Shown here: one piece after another, positions 6,111 to 11,580 of the stretch | Numbering within the stretch: position 1 is the stretch's first letter | Layout of the letters: every line of letters begins with the position of its first letter | Assembly: GCA_964475545.1 (NCBI GenBank) | Contig: CAYYXF010000040.1 | Location: forward strand, 1 to 11,580 | DNA from: DASPTR01 sp964475545 | GTDB lineage: Archaea; Thermoproteota; Bathyarchaeia; Bathyarchaeales; Bathycorpusculaceae | Length of the DNA: 11,580 nucleotides | Direction: 5' to 3' | The notes under the pieces: model-generated | The model's input: only the letters and a program-made list of their open reading frames with translations | The model's database searches: none | What the model was told of the DNA's origin: nothing | Made by a program: the position numbers and the translations under genes

Positions 6111-6163
6111 AAGCTGCCAAATCGTACGCGCACTATGCTCCAGAAGTGCGTTCGAAATGCGAG

Positions 6164-6177
6164 CGGAAATTTTAAAT
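6164..6177 (+). promoter_or_regulatory. Promoter of the HTH-PRTase gene (BRE and TATA)
   Basis: CGGAAA followed by TTTTAAAT (6170-6177) is a textbook archaeal BRE-TATA. Transcription is predicted near 6199, with a leader of about 43 nt to ATG 6242. Confidence 0.7.
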
Positions 6178-6241
6178 CTGTAAGGCAATAATAGATGGAA
6201 GGCGCTTCGAGGTTTGATTCGTAGATGTGTAAGGGGTGTTT

Positions 6242-7000
6242 ATGAGCACACATGCAGAAGATTTGAAGCTTCGTCTGATGACTATTGAGCTTCTCAGAAC
6301 GGCGAAGTATAAAAGAAATATTACGTATCGGGAGCTGGCGTCAAAGACGGGTTTGCCTGTAACCGTTCTCAGCAGGTACGCAAAGGGGCATGTTTTGCCG
6401 AACACGGCGAGAGCGAAACAGCTGTGGAGGGTGTTGACGAGGCTTGTGGGTTTGGAGCCTGAATTGCGTAGCAGGATAAAGTTTGATGAAGATGGGTATT
6501 TTGATAACACTGAGATTGTGGGGGATTTTAACATTCTTCAGCAGGCGGCCAACGGTGCGCTTGCGAATTTTGCTGGAAAACGTGTGACTAAGGTTTTGAC
6601 GGCGGCTGTTGATGGCATCCCGTTGGCAACGATGGTTTCGAGTGCTCTTGGAGTGAACCTTGTTATCGCAAAGAGAAACAAGGAAGTAGGTGTTAAAGCG
6701 TTTCTTGAAGAAACATACGTTTTAGGCAGAGATTCAGGTGTGACTATGACGCTTTACATTCCGAAAGAAGTAATCAAGAAACGAGACAGCGTCTTGATTG
6801 TGGATGACATGATCAAAACAGGAGAAACTCAAGTCGCCCTAGTTAATCTGGTTCGAAAGGCGAAAGCCGAAATCTCAGGGATTTTCTCGCTCATAGCTGT
6901 AGGAGAAGAATGGAAGAGAAGATTGAAGCCTACCAGCGAAGCCCCAATAGAGGTCATAACGTACGTCAAATCGCCTTACGATGCAAGCACTCGTCTTTAA
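6242..7000 (+). CDS. HTH-phosphoribosyltransferase regulator (PyrE-like, GfcR type)
   Basis: 252 residues from ATG 6242. AAGGGG (6231-6236) is spaced 5 nt ahead; the in-frame GTG at 6236 lies inside this site and was rejected. Residues 25-60 form a HTH (ITYRELASKTGLPVTVLSRYAKGHVLP). From about 95 to 245 follows a type I phosphoribosyltransferase fold with the PRPP loop VLIVDDMIKTGET (184-196). This HTH-PRTase order is that of the archaeal PyrE-like regulators, whose haloarchaeal member GfcR controls sugar-catabolic genes. By analogy with GfcR and PurR it likely senses PRPP or a nucleotide rather than making orotidylate. True OPRTs lack the N-terminal HTH. It is monocistronic with its own promoter and meets an opposing gene at its end. 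Its target genes here are unknown. Confidence 0.88.
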   Translation: MSTHAEDLKLRLMTIELLRTAKYKRNITYRELASKTGLPVTVLSRYAKGHVLPNTARAKQLWRVLTRLVGLEPELRSRIKFDEDGYFDNTEIVGDFNILQQAANGALANFAGKRVTKVLTAAVDGIPLATMVSSALGVNLVIAKRNKEVGVKAFLEETYVLGRDSGVTMTLYIPKEVIKKRDSVLIVDDMIKTGETQVALVNLVRKAKAEISGIFSLIAVGEEWKRRLKPTSEAPIEVITYVKSPYDASTRL

Positions 7001-7673
7001 CTTGGCAGGCAGCACCTCTTCGTTTCTTGCAGAAATCCTTGCCAAGCCTAAGCAGCGCCGTCTCGAAGTTTACAAATGATTTTCCTGCAATTCTATTATG
7101 GCGCCAAAACTTCTCCAGCTCCGCTAAAGCGGCTTCGCCGGATTCTTCCTCGATTATCCCCAGATTCTTGGCTGCGACGATGGCGAGGTTTGTCGGATTA
7201 GGATTAGCTTTTTCTAGAATACCGCGGAGTTCTCTTAGAAAGATGTTGACGGTAACGTCACCTATTCCCTTTCCCAGGTCTTTCAACCTCTTTTCTAGGT
7301 CCCTGGAATCAGATGCCCTTTCGTCGAGAAGCGTCAGACTTCCTTCATAGTTTTCCAAGAGGTTTCGCATGACAGCCAAAAGCTTGTCCGCTGTTTTGAA
7401 ATCGTAGCGCGTGTAACCTCCCTCGTCTAGTATCCTAACAAGCTCGTCCCATCCTGTTTCAAGAATGCGCTCCGGCGTCAAAACATTGTATTTCTCAAAG
7501 CACTTGTAGGTTTTGATGACTGAACTTTCTCTTATAGGCGTGCCAAACAGTATAGATGCTAAGAACCATTTGAAAATCTCCTTGTCCTCACCGCTTAGAA
7601 GGCTAATTCCCAGTTCTTCTGAGTATCTTTGTCCAAGACTCTCAACAAGCGCTTTCACAGCCTCGTGCTTCAT
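6966..7673 (-). CDS. HhH-GPD / endonuclease III-like DNA repair protein with altered active site
   Basis: 235 residues from ATG 7673 with AAGGG (7684-7680) 6 nt ahead. The order resembles the endonuclease III fold: helical segment FKWFLASILFGTPIRESSVIKTY (34-56), LDEGGYTRYDFKTADKL (82-98), and the helix-hairpin-helix region LKDLGKGIGDVTVNIFL (130-146). In Nth the hairpin is LPGVGRKTA with catalytic Lys; here the aligned residue is Val140, so AP-lyase chemistry of the Nth kind is not expected. The segment after it reads ANPNPTN (156-162), with Asn157 where I would expect an Asp in relatives. The C-terminus has only three Cys (215, 223, 229; C-x7-C-x5-C) against the four-Cys Fe-S motif of Nth. 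It could be a monofunctional glycosylase or a DNA-binding relic. It has its own promoter, divergent from mtnA, and overlaps the HTH-PRTase gene tail to tail by 35 bp. Confidence 0.8.
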   Translation of the reverse strand: MKHEAVKALVESLGQRYSEELGISLLSGEDKEIFKWFLASILFGTPIRESSVIKTYKCFEKYNVLTPERILETGWDELVRILDEGGYTRYDFKTADKLLAVMRNLLENYEGSLTLLDERASDSRDLEKRLKDLGKGIGDVTVNIFLRELRGILEKANPNPTNLAIVAAKNLGIIEEESGEAALAELEKFWRHNRIAGKSFVNFETALLRLGKDFCKKRRGAACQVKDECLHRKAI

Positions 7674-7694
7674 GCCTTTCCCTTTTCTACAAAA

Positions 7695-7731
7695 TCTTAT
7701 ACTTGGACAACATAAAACGGTTTACTGAGGT
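7695..7731 (+). promoter_or_regulatory. Promoter and ribosome site of the mtnA-endA-hisS operon
   Basis: CTTATAC (7696-7702) is a TATA-like box giving a start near 7723. GAGGT (7727-7731) is the Shine-Dalgarno 6 nt before ATG 7738. The 64-bp gap also carries the promoter of the opposite gene, so the two may compete. Confidence 0.6.
7709..7720 (-). promoter_or_regulatory. Promoter of the HhH protein gene
   Basis: On the minus strand CCGTTTTATGTT (7720-7709) is a BRE/TATA-like box, with transcription predicted near 7689 and a leader of about 15 nt. It overlaps the transcript start of the divergent operon. Confidence 0.5.
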
Positions 7732-7737
7732 CTGCAA

Positions 7738-8769
7738 ATGCGCACCATAGAATGGCATGATGGAAAAGTCGTCGCTATAGACCAGACGAGGCTCCCAGGC
7801 GAGACGATCATGCTTGAAATGAGAAATTGCAGGGAGATTGCCGAAGCGATAGACCAGATGAAGATTAGAGGGGCGCCGCTGTTGGGCGCAGCTTCGGCCT
7901 TCGGTCTAGCTCTAACTGCTTACAACTCGAAAGCAAGAACCAAGGCAGAACTCATTAAGGAGCTGGAGGTTTCAGCGAAGATTTTGAGAGAAACGCGGCC
8001 TACAGCTGTCAATCTTTTCTGGGGTATAGACAGAATCCTCAGCAAAGCCAGAGATTCAGGTGAAAATGTCCGAGGAACAGCTGCACTTGTCGTTGAAGAG
8101 GCTCAGAAAATAGCTGACGAAGATGTAGCTGCAAACCATTTAATTGGTAAAAATGGATCTGAATTGATCGTTGAGGGAGATACTGTTCTGACGCATTGTA
8201 ATGCGGGAGCATTGGCGACTGTTGATTATGGCACTGCTTTGGGCGTGATTAGAGCTGCGGTTAAGCAGGGCAAGAGGATTAGGGTTATTGCTACCGAGAC
8301 TCGCCCGAAATTGCAGGGAGCAAGATTGACGACTTATGAGCTTCAGAGAGACGGCATACCCGTCACTCTGATAACGGATGGCGCTGTGGGGTACTTCATG
8401 CGTAAGAAGATGATTGATAAGGTCATAGTTGGCGCTGACAGAATCGTGAGGGACGCTGTTATAAATAAAATTGGCACGTTTACCATTGCGGTTCTGGCCA
8501 AGGAGCACCGTATCCCATTCTATGTTGCAGCTCCAAAATCCACGTTTGACCTGAGCAGCAAATCCTCAGAAATCACTATTGAGGAGCGAAGTCCAGAAGA
8601 GGTCACTCGTATCGGTTCGCTTCAAATTGCAGCGAAAGGAGTGAAGGCTCTAAATCCGGCTTTCGACATAACTCCGCTTGATTATGTGACGGCAATAATT
8701 TGTGAAAGCGGCATTCTATATAAGGAGGATTTCCGTAGATTTGAAACCAATCGCTCCAAACATGCATGA
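7738..8769 (+). CDS. mtnA: MtnA-family isomerase (methylthioribose-1-phosphate or ribose-1,5-bisphosphate isomerase)
   Basis: 343 residues, full length for the aIF2B/MtnA family. Landmarks are MKIRGAPLLGAASAFGLAL (41-59), TRPTAVNLFWGIDR (86-99), DEDVAANHLIGKNG (127-140), catalytic Cys154 in LTHCNAGALATVDYGTALGV, ETRPKLQGARLTTYEL (187-202), catalytic Asp234 in VGADRI, NKIGTFTIAVLAKEH (243-257), FYVAAPKSTFD (261-271) and IEERSPEEV (281-289). MtnA isomerises 5-methylthioribose 1-phosphate to methylthioribulose 1-phosphate in methionine salvage. The archaeal R15P isomerase of the AMP phosphorylase/RuBisCO route is a close relative. The IEERSPEEV and DITPLDYVTAI segments favour MtnA, but no salvage neighbour confirms it. 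The loop after GADRI is one residue shorter than the common GADRIAANGDVANKIG pattern. First gene of an operon with a tRNA endonuclease subunit and HisRS, an unrelated-looking grouping that may reflect shared housekeeping expression. Confidence 0.9.
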   Translation: MRTIEWHDGKVVAIDQTRLPGETIMLEMRNCREIAEAIDQMKIRGAPLLGAASAFGLALTAYNSKARTKAELIKELEVSAKILRETRPTAVNLFWGIDRILSKARDSGENVRGTAALVVEEAQKIADEDVAANHLIGKNGSELIVEGDTVLTHCNAGALATVDYGTALGVIRAAVKQGKRIRVIATETRPKLQGARLTTYELQRDGIPVTLITDGAVGYFMRKKMIDKVIVGADRIVRDAVINKIGTFTIAVLAKEHRIPFYVAAPKSTFDLSSKSSEITIEERSPEEVTRIGSLQIAAKGVKALNPAFDITPLDYVTAIICESGILYKEDFRRFETNRSKHA

Positions 8770-8793
8770 GGCTGATGTTGGTTGATGATTTGA

Positions 8794-9351
8794 ATGATTA
8801 AGAATAAGGAAGGCGCCCGAGAAAACTCTGAGCTCAGAATCAAAGGTTTACTTGTGGAAAAGGGCGTAAAGATTTCTAAAGAAGCAGACGCAAATGAGCT
8901 CTCTTCTAGAGGGTACGGCGTGCCCCAAGACGGCGAGCTTCTGCTTGCTTTTTACGAAGCCTTGTATCTTGCTGAGAAAGGCATTCTAGAGGTTGAGGAC
9001 AAAAAGCGTGAAAGGAAAGACTTTCAAGGGCTTCTTCGGTGCTACCAAAGTGCTGATGGGGACGCTTGGGCCAAATATCTGGCCTATCGCGACCTGAGAA
9101 GCCGCGGGTACGTGGTCCGAGAGGGCTTCGGTCTCGGCGTTGATTTTCGCGTTTATGAAAGAGGCGAATACAGCAAAGATACTGCCAAATACTTGATTCT
9201 AAGCATTCAAGAAGGCAAGCCGATTTCGCTTCAAGACTTGAACGCTGCTTTGCAGCAGAGCCAAAGTCTCAAGAAGGAATTGGTCTTAGCTGTCATGAAT
9301 CGTAGAGGTGAAGTAGTTTACTATTCTGTTTCGCATTTGACGTTAGCATGA
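8794..9351 (+). CDS. endA: tRNA-splicing endonuclease subunit (EndA family) lacking the catalytic His
   Basis: 185 residues. ATG 8794 is forced because an in-frame stop (TGA 8791-8793) precedes it, although the Shine-Dalgarno is weak, which hints at coupling to the upstream gene 24 nt away. The N-terminal domain (about 12-80) and C-terminal nuclease domain (about 88-182) have the length of homotetrameric archaeal EndA. Conserved parts are WAKYLAYRDLRSRGYVVREGFGLGVDFRVYERG (92-124), AKYLILSIQEG (131-141) and LKKELVLAVMNRRGEVVYYSV (159-179). Catalytic Tyr121 and a Lys at 160 are present with the expected spacing. The third residue, His in the H(S/A)(K/E)YLV motif, is Thr130 (codon ACT at 9178-9180). 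The enzyme cuts the bulge-helix-bulge at introns of pre-tRNA and pre-rRNA. With His missing this could be the structural subunit of an alpha2beta2 enzyme whose partner is elsewhere, or a variant using other chemistry. Confidence 0.88.
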   Translation: MIKNKEGARENSELRIKGLLVEKGVKISKEADANELSSRGYGVPQDGELLLAFYEALYLAEKGILEVEDKKRERKDFQGLLRCYQSADGDAWAKYLAYRDLRSRGYVVREGFGLGVDFRVYERGEYSKDTAKYLILSIQEGKPISLQDLNAALQQSQSLKKELVLAVMNRRGEVVYYSVSHLTLA

Positions 9352-9367
9352 TAGAGAGGGATGTGGG

Positions 9368-10657
9368 ATGCCGGAATTCAGAACAGTTCGCGGGATGAGG
9401 GATTTTCTGCCCGATGAAGCGAGAATGATGAAGTATGTTGAAAGCAAAGCCAGAGGTGTAGCTGAGCTCTATGGATATAAGGAGGTCATGACGCCGCTCG
9501 TTGAGTCTTATGAGCTTTTGGCCACGAAGGCAGGCGAGGAGGTTCGTCTGCGCATGTTTTCCTTCAAGGATTTAGGCGGGCGCATGATTGCCTTGCGGCC
9601 GGAGTTTACGCCGTCAATTGCGAGGCTTGTTGCGACGACGTTGAGAAACGAGCCGAAACCCTTTAGGCTCTTCTGTTTAGGAAGCCTTTACCGATATGAT
9701 GAGCCACAGCGAGGGCGCTATAGGGAGTTTTGGCAGTCAGACTTCGAACTAGTAGGGTCAGACAAGCCAGAGGCAGATGCTGAGATAGTGCTGTTGACAA
9801 ACCGCCTGATGAGTGGGGCAGGCTTGAAGAACTGCGTTTTCAAAGTCGGACATGTCGGGGTGATAAGAGGAGTGCTGAGCGAGGAAAAACTGGAGGATAA
9901 GGTGCAAAACGCGGTTCTGCAGTTGATGGACAAGAAACAGTACGAAGACGCGCTTAGACTTGTCAAAGATTCTGGAATTTCAGAAAAGTGTTTGGCTCTG
10001 CTGCAGAATCTAGTCAACCTTAAGGGCAACGATGTTTCTGAAATCACGAAGAAGATAAAGGAACATGTTGGGCACTATGAAAAAGCCGTGGCTGCTGCCG
10101 ATAACCTGAGCAGTATTCTGAGGCTGATTGTAGAAAGCGGATGCAAAATCGAAATGCGCGTGGAGGCTGGTTTCGCCAGAGGTCTTGAATATTACACGGG
10201 AATGATTTTTGAAGTGTACGTTCCAGAACTTGATGTGGCTTTGAGCGGTGGTGGAAGGTATGACAAGCTTGTCGAGCTGTTTGGGGGAGAATCTGCGCCA
10301 GCCGTGGGCGTTGCAAATGGGATAGATAGGATAATGTTGGCCATGCAAGAACAGAAAGTGAAGCTGGACGAAGCTGGAGAGAAAAGGGTTGTAGTCATTT
10401 CCGTTGGAGAGGAAACGAAGGCTGAAGCGTTGAGGATTTCGTGCATGCTCAGAAACTCCAACATAACGGTAGAGTTTGAAGTCATGGGTAGAAAGATGGC
10501 TAAAGCTTTGGAAGATGCAGATAGAAGAAAGATGGACTGTGCTGTGATTGTGGGCAAGAGAGAGTTGGAACAAGGAGCAGTAGTTCTTAAGGATTTGAAG
10601 AAAAGAGAACAGACCACAGTAGGAATTGCAGAATTGGCTAAGACAATAAGGGGTTAG
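9368..10657 (+). CDS. hisS: Histidyl-tRNA synthetase
   Basis: 429 residues from ATG 9368, with GAGAGGG (9354-9360) 7 nt ahead and 16 nt after the preceding stop. This class II synthetase charges tRNA-His with histidine in the cytoplasm. Visible are the N-terminal VRGMRDFLPDEA, RPEFTPSIARLVAT (77-90), motif 2 with YRYDEPQRGRYREFWQSDFELVGS (108-131), the histidine-binding HisA loop RGLEYYTG (271-278), and motif 3 GGGRYDKLVELFGG to AVGVANGIDRI (294-322). The C-terminal anticodon-binding domain covers about 338-429 (VVVISVGEETKAEALRI to VVLKDLKKREQTTVGIAEL). Length and the DEPQRGRYREFWQ form are those of archaeal HisRS. It is the last gene of the mtnA-endA-hisS operon; pairing it with a tRNA-splicing subunit makes tRNA-maturation sense. 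Nothing is missing from the active site that I can see. Confidence 0.97.
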   Translation: MPEFRTVRGMRDFLPDEARMMKYVESKARGVAELYGYKEVMTPLVESYELLATKAGEEVRLRMFSFKDLGGRMIALRPEFTPSIARLVATTLRNEPKPFRLFCLGSLYRYDEPQRGRYREFWQSDFELVGSDKPEADAEIVLLTNRLMSGAGLKNCVFKVGHVGVIRGVLSEEKLEDKVQNAVLQLMDKKQYEDALRLVKDSGISEKCLALLQNLVNLKGNDVSEITKKIKEHVGHYEKAVAAADNLSSILRLIVESGCKIEMRVEAGFARGLEYYTGMIFEVYVPELDVALSGGGRYDKLVELFGGESAPAVGVANGIDRIMLAMQEQKVKLDEAGEKRVVVISVGEETKAEALRISCMLRNSNITVEFEVMGRKMAKALEDADRRKMDCAVIVGKRELEQGAVVLKDLKKREQTTVGIAELAKTIRG

Positions 10658-10700
10658 CGGCAAACAAGAGACAGTGATATTCAAGCCACAACCTGCAGAA

Positions 10701-10740
10701 AGCCTCGGCTAATCCCTTCTCTTTCCTTGGCTCTCTTCGC
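10701..10740 (+). terminator. Possible pyrimidine-rich terminator after hisS
   Basis: The stretch CCCTTCTCTTTCC (10714-10726) followed by CTCTCTTCGC is a C/T-rich tract between the hisS stop and the promoter of the next gene. There is no long T run, so the call is weak. The rest of 10658-10760 shows nothing else. Confidence 0.3.
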
Positions 10741-10762
10741 TGTGAAACTTTGTTTCATAAAT

Positions 10763-10770
10763 GTTTTAAG
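10763..10770 (+). promoter_or_regulatory. Promoter of the small zinc-ribbon protein
   Basis: GTTTTAAG (10763-10770), after TTTCATAAAT, is a TATA-like box. It places transcription near 10791, which is also the first base of the hairpin around the Shine-Dalgarno. Confidence 0.5.
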
Positions 10771-10790
10771 TTCCTTGAAGGCTAGGCGTT

Positions 10791-10814
10791 ATTGGGGAAA
10801 GGAGAGACCCCAAT
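10791..10814 (+). promoter_or_regulatory. Hairpin with the Shine-Dalgarno in its loop
   Basis: ATTGGGG (10791-10797) and CCCCAAT (10808-10814) pair perfectly over 7 bp. The 10-nt loop is exactly AAAGGAGAGA, the ribosome-binding site, and the stem closes on the first base of the TTG start codon. This could control translation initiation. Confidence 0.6.
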
Positions 10815-11047
10815 TGCAGATAGTCAAATCCTTTACCGTTGACCTGACCAAGATCAGGGGAAGAGGAGATTTCAAGTGCCCAGAGTGTGGAGTAGAAATC
10901 TCTCCAGATGACAAAACAGAAGATACCTACATGATACTAGAGCCAATTATGAATGGAGAAAACTTGGACAAGATTGCTTTGCAATGCAACAAATGCAAAA
11001 GCCAGATTCATCTGGCAGGATTTCATGCCTTAGACAGCATAAGATGA
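10814..11047 (+). CDS. Small zinc-ribbon protein of unknown function
   Basis: 77 residues from TTG 10814, chosen because GGAGAG (10801-10806) is spaced 7 nt ahead and a TATA box at 10763-10770 lies inside any longer version. A longer frame from TTG 10727 exists, but its extra 29 residues look like translated leader. Two CxxC pairs, C22-x2-C25 (KCPECGVEISPDD) and C58-x2-C61 (QCNKCKSQIHL), form a zinc ribbon. The 32-residue gap between them includes an insert (TEDTYMILEPIMNGENLDKI) that would form the middle of the ribbon. Such small ribbons often serve in transcription, translation or as protein adaptors. I know no specific name. It stands alone between hisS and a NurA-like gene, with its own promoter and a structured ribosome-binding site. 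Confidence 0.78.
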   Translation: MQIVKSFTVDLTKIRGRGDFKCPECGVEISPDDKTEDTYMILEPIMNGENLDKIALQCNKCKSQIHLAGFHALDSIR

Positions 11048-11121
11048 CCAGCAACAAGGTTATTTCATTCCTAGAAGCATCATGTTAATGTTGCGCGCGC
11101 TATCATTGGGTTCCTCATATG

Positions 11122-11128
11122 TTTAAAT
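11122..11128 (+). promoter_or_regulatory. Promoter of the NurA-like gene
   Basis: TTTAAAT (11122-11128) is a clear TATA box; transcription is predicted near 11150, with a leader of about 37 nt. Confidence 0.6.
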
Positions 11129-11186
11129 TCGAATCTTTTCAATAGTTTGTCTCAGATGTGTGTTTGAATGATTTTAGGGTGGTGGC

Positions 11187-11580
11187 ATGCCGGAGTTTCT
11201 TGATGAGTTCGCTTCATCAATTGGTTGCCAGAAAGAAACTCTGAAGGAAAGGATCTTGAGAGGCAAGCCAAATCCAATGCAGGACACATTTAGAAAGCAT
11301 TTTTCGCCCTTATGGAGACCACTGGCAAACACCGATGAATATAGGTCAAATGTCGGCGAGCTTGGTATCACAGCTGTCGATTCAAGTTTGTATATGAATC
11401 TAATGTCAACCGGTGGCATTTTCTACGTGATTAGGTCACTAGCCGTCTGCAAGAATAAAGAAAATAGGAAACTGCAGACAAACGTCTTCTTCACAAAATC
11501 AGGTCTTCTTGAAGCACATTATTACATCGGCACAAAAATGGAGATGCTTGAATTCCAAGCAGTCATTGATGCCTTAAAAA
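11187..11580 (+). CDS. NurA-like nuclease (C-terminal part outside window)
   Basis: 131 codons from ATG 11187, preceded by AGGGTGGTG (11177-11185), then off the right edge. The N-terminal 60 residues are helical (PEFLDEFASSIGCQKETLKERI). Then GITAVDSSLYMNLMSTGGIFYVIRSLAV (60-87) matches the first active-site strand of the NurA fold, with Asp65 as metal ligand in VDSS. Residues 117-131 (KMEMLEFQAVIDALK) fit the helix that follows in NurA. NurA is a Mn-dependent 5' to 3' nuclease working with the HerA translocase and Mre11-Rad50 in end resection. The second catalytic Asp and any herA neighbour lie outside the window. The motif is short, so the family call is good but not certain. Confidence 0.72.
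   Translation, partial: MPEFLDEFASSIGCQKETLKERILRGKPNPMQDTFRKHFSPLWRPLANTDEYRSNVGELGITAVDSSLYMNLMSTGGIFYVIRSLAVCKNKENRKLQTNVFFTKSGLLEAHYYIGTKMEMLEFQAVIDALK

Noticed and set aside
10010..10684. 224-codon minus-strand open frame opposite hisS
   Set aside because: It mirrors the HisRS codons; composition rich in Ser, His, Phe and Cys is typical of antisense reading.
10727..10813. 29-residue N-terminal extension of the zinc-ribbon protein
   Set aside because: The extension covers the TATA box and the Shine-Dalgarno for TTG 10814.
5010..11102. Similar words GATAGCGCGC near 5013 and GCGCGCTATC near 11093 as a possible inverted repeat pair
   Set aside because: Only about ten bases match, 6 kb apart, with no flanking similarity or mobile-element gene.
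1..11580. tRNA, rRNA, CRISPR or transposon remnants
   Set aside because: No cloverleaf, spaced repeats, terminal inverted repeats or transposase motifs were found in any gap.

Overview
The window is a piece of an archaeal chromosome. The evidence is an archaeal tRNA-splicing endonuclease subunit, a NurA-type nuclease start, an archaeal-type HisRS, a HTH-PRTase regulator of the PyrE-like/GfcR type, TATA boxes (TTTAAA- or TTTATA-like) about 25 nt before the inferred transcript starts, and secreted proteins rich in N-glycosylation sequons. Several families and one C-terminal beta-domain are ones I associate with Bathyarchaeia and neighbouring Thermoproteota. That placement is inference; no rRNA or other decisive marker is present. 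There is no tRNA, rRNA, CRISPR array or insertion sequence.

Left part (1-4036, all minus strand): an envelope export and quality-control operon is read right to left. It holds a MacB/FtsX-type permease (3076-1667), its ATPase with a C-terminal zinc ribbon (1674-892, 8-nt overlap) and a membrane-anchored HtrA/Deg-type serine protease (871 to beyond the left edge). Upstream lies a separate minus-strand gene for a Met-rich exported protein (4036-3446). The permease operon and the Met-rich gene share a 33-bp promoter-proximal element, identical at 29 of 33 positions and placed identically next to their TATA boxes, so they are probably one regulon.

Centre (4141-6051, plus strand): a winged-helix regulator and a four-TM membrane protein form a two-gene unit divergent from the Met-rich gene. 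They are the best candidates for controlling the shared element. An exported sulfite-oxidase-fold (molybdopterin-binding) protein follows under its own promoter, with a perfect 14-bp palindrome between TATA box and transcript start.

Right part (6110-11580): housekeeping and information-processing genes. These are a HTH-PRTase regulator (6242-7000, plus), a convergent, overlapping HhH/endonuclease III-like protein (7673-6966, minus), and a plus-strand operon of an MtnA-family sugar-phosphate isomerase, a tRNA-intron endonuclease subunit lacking the catalytic His, and HisRS. A 77-residue zinc-ribbon protein whose Shine-Dalgarno sits in a hairpin loop comes next, and then the first 131 codons of a NurA-like nuclease run off the right edge.

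The most distinctive content is the linked regulatory and envelope module at 1-5000: a repeated promoter element, a wHTH plus four-TM pair, an exported Met-rich protein and a MacB-like transporter with protease. The degenerate active sites in the EndA and HhH proteins come next.
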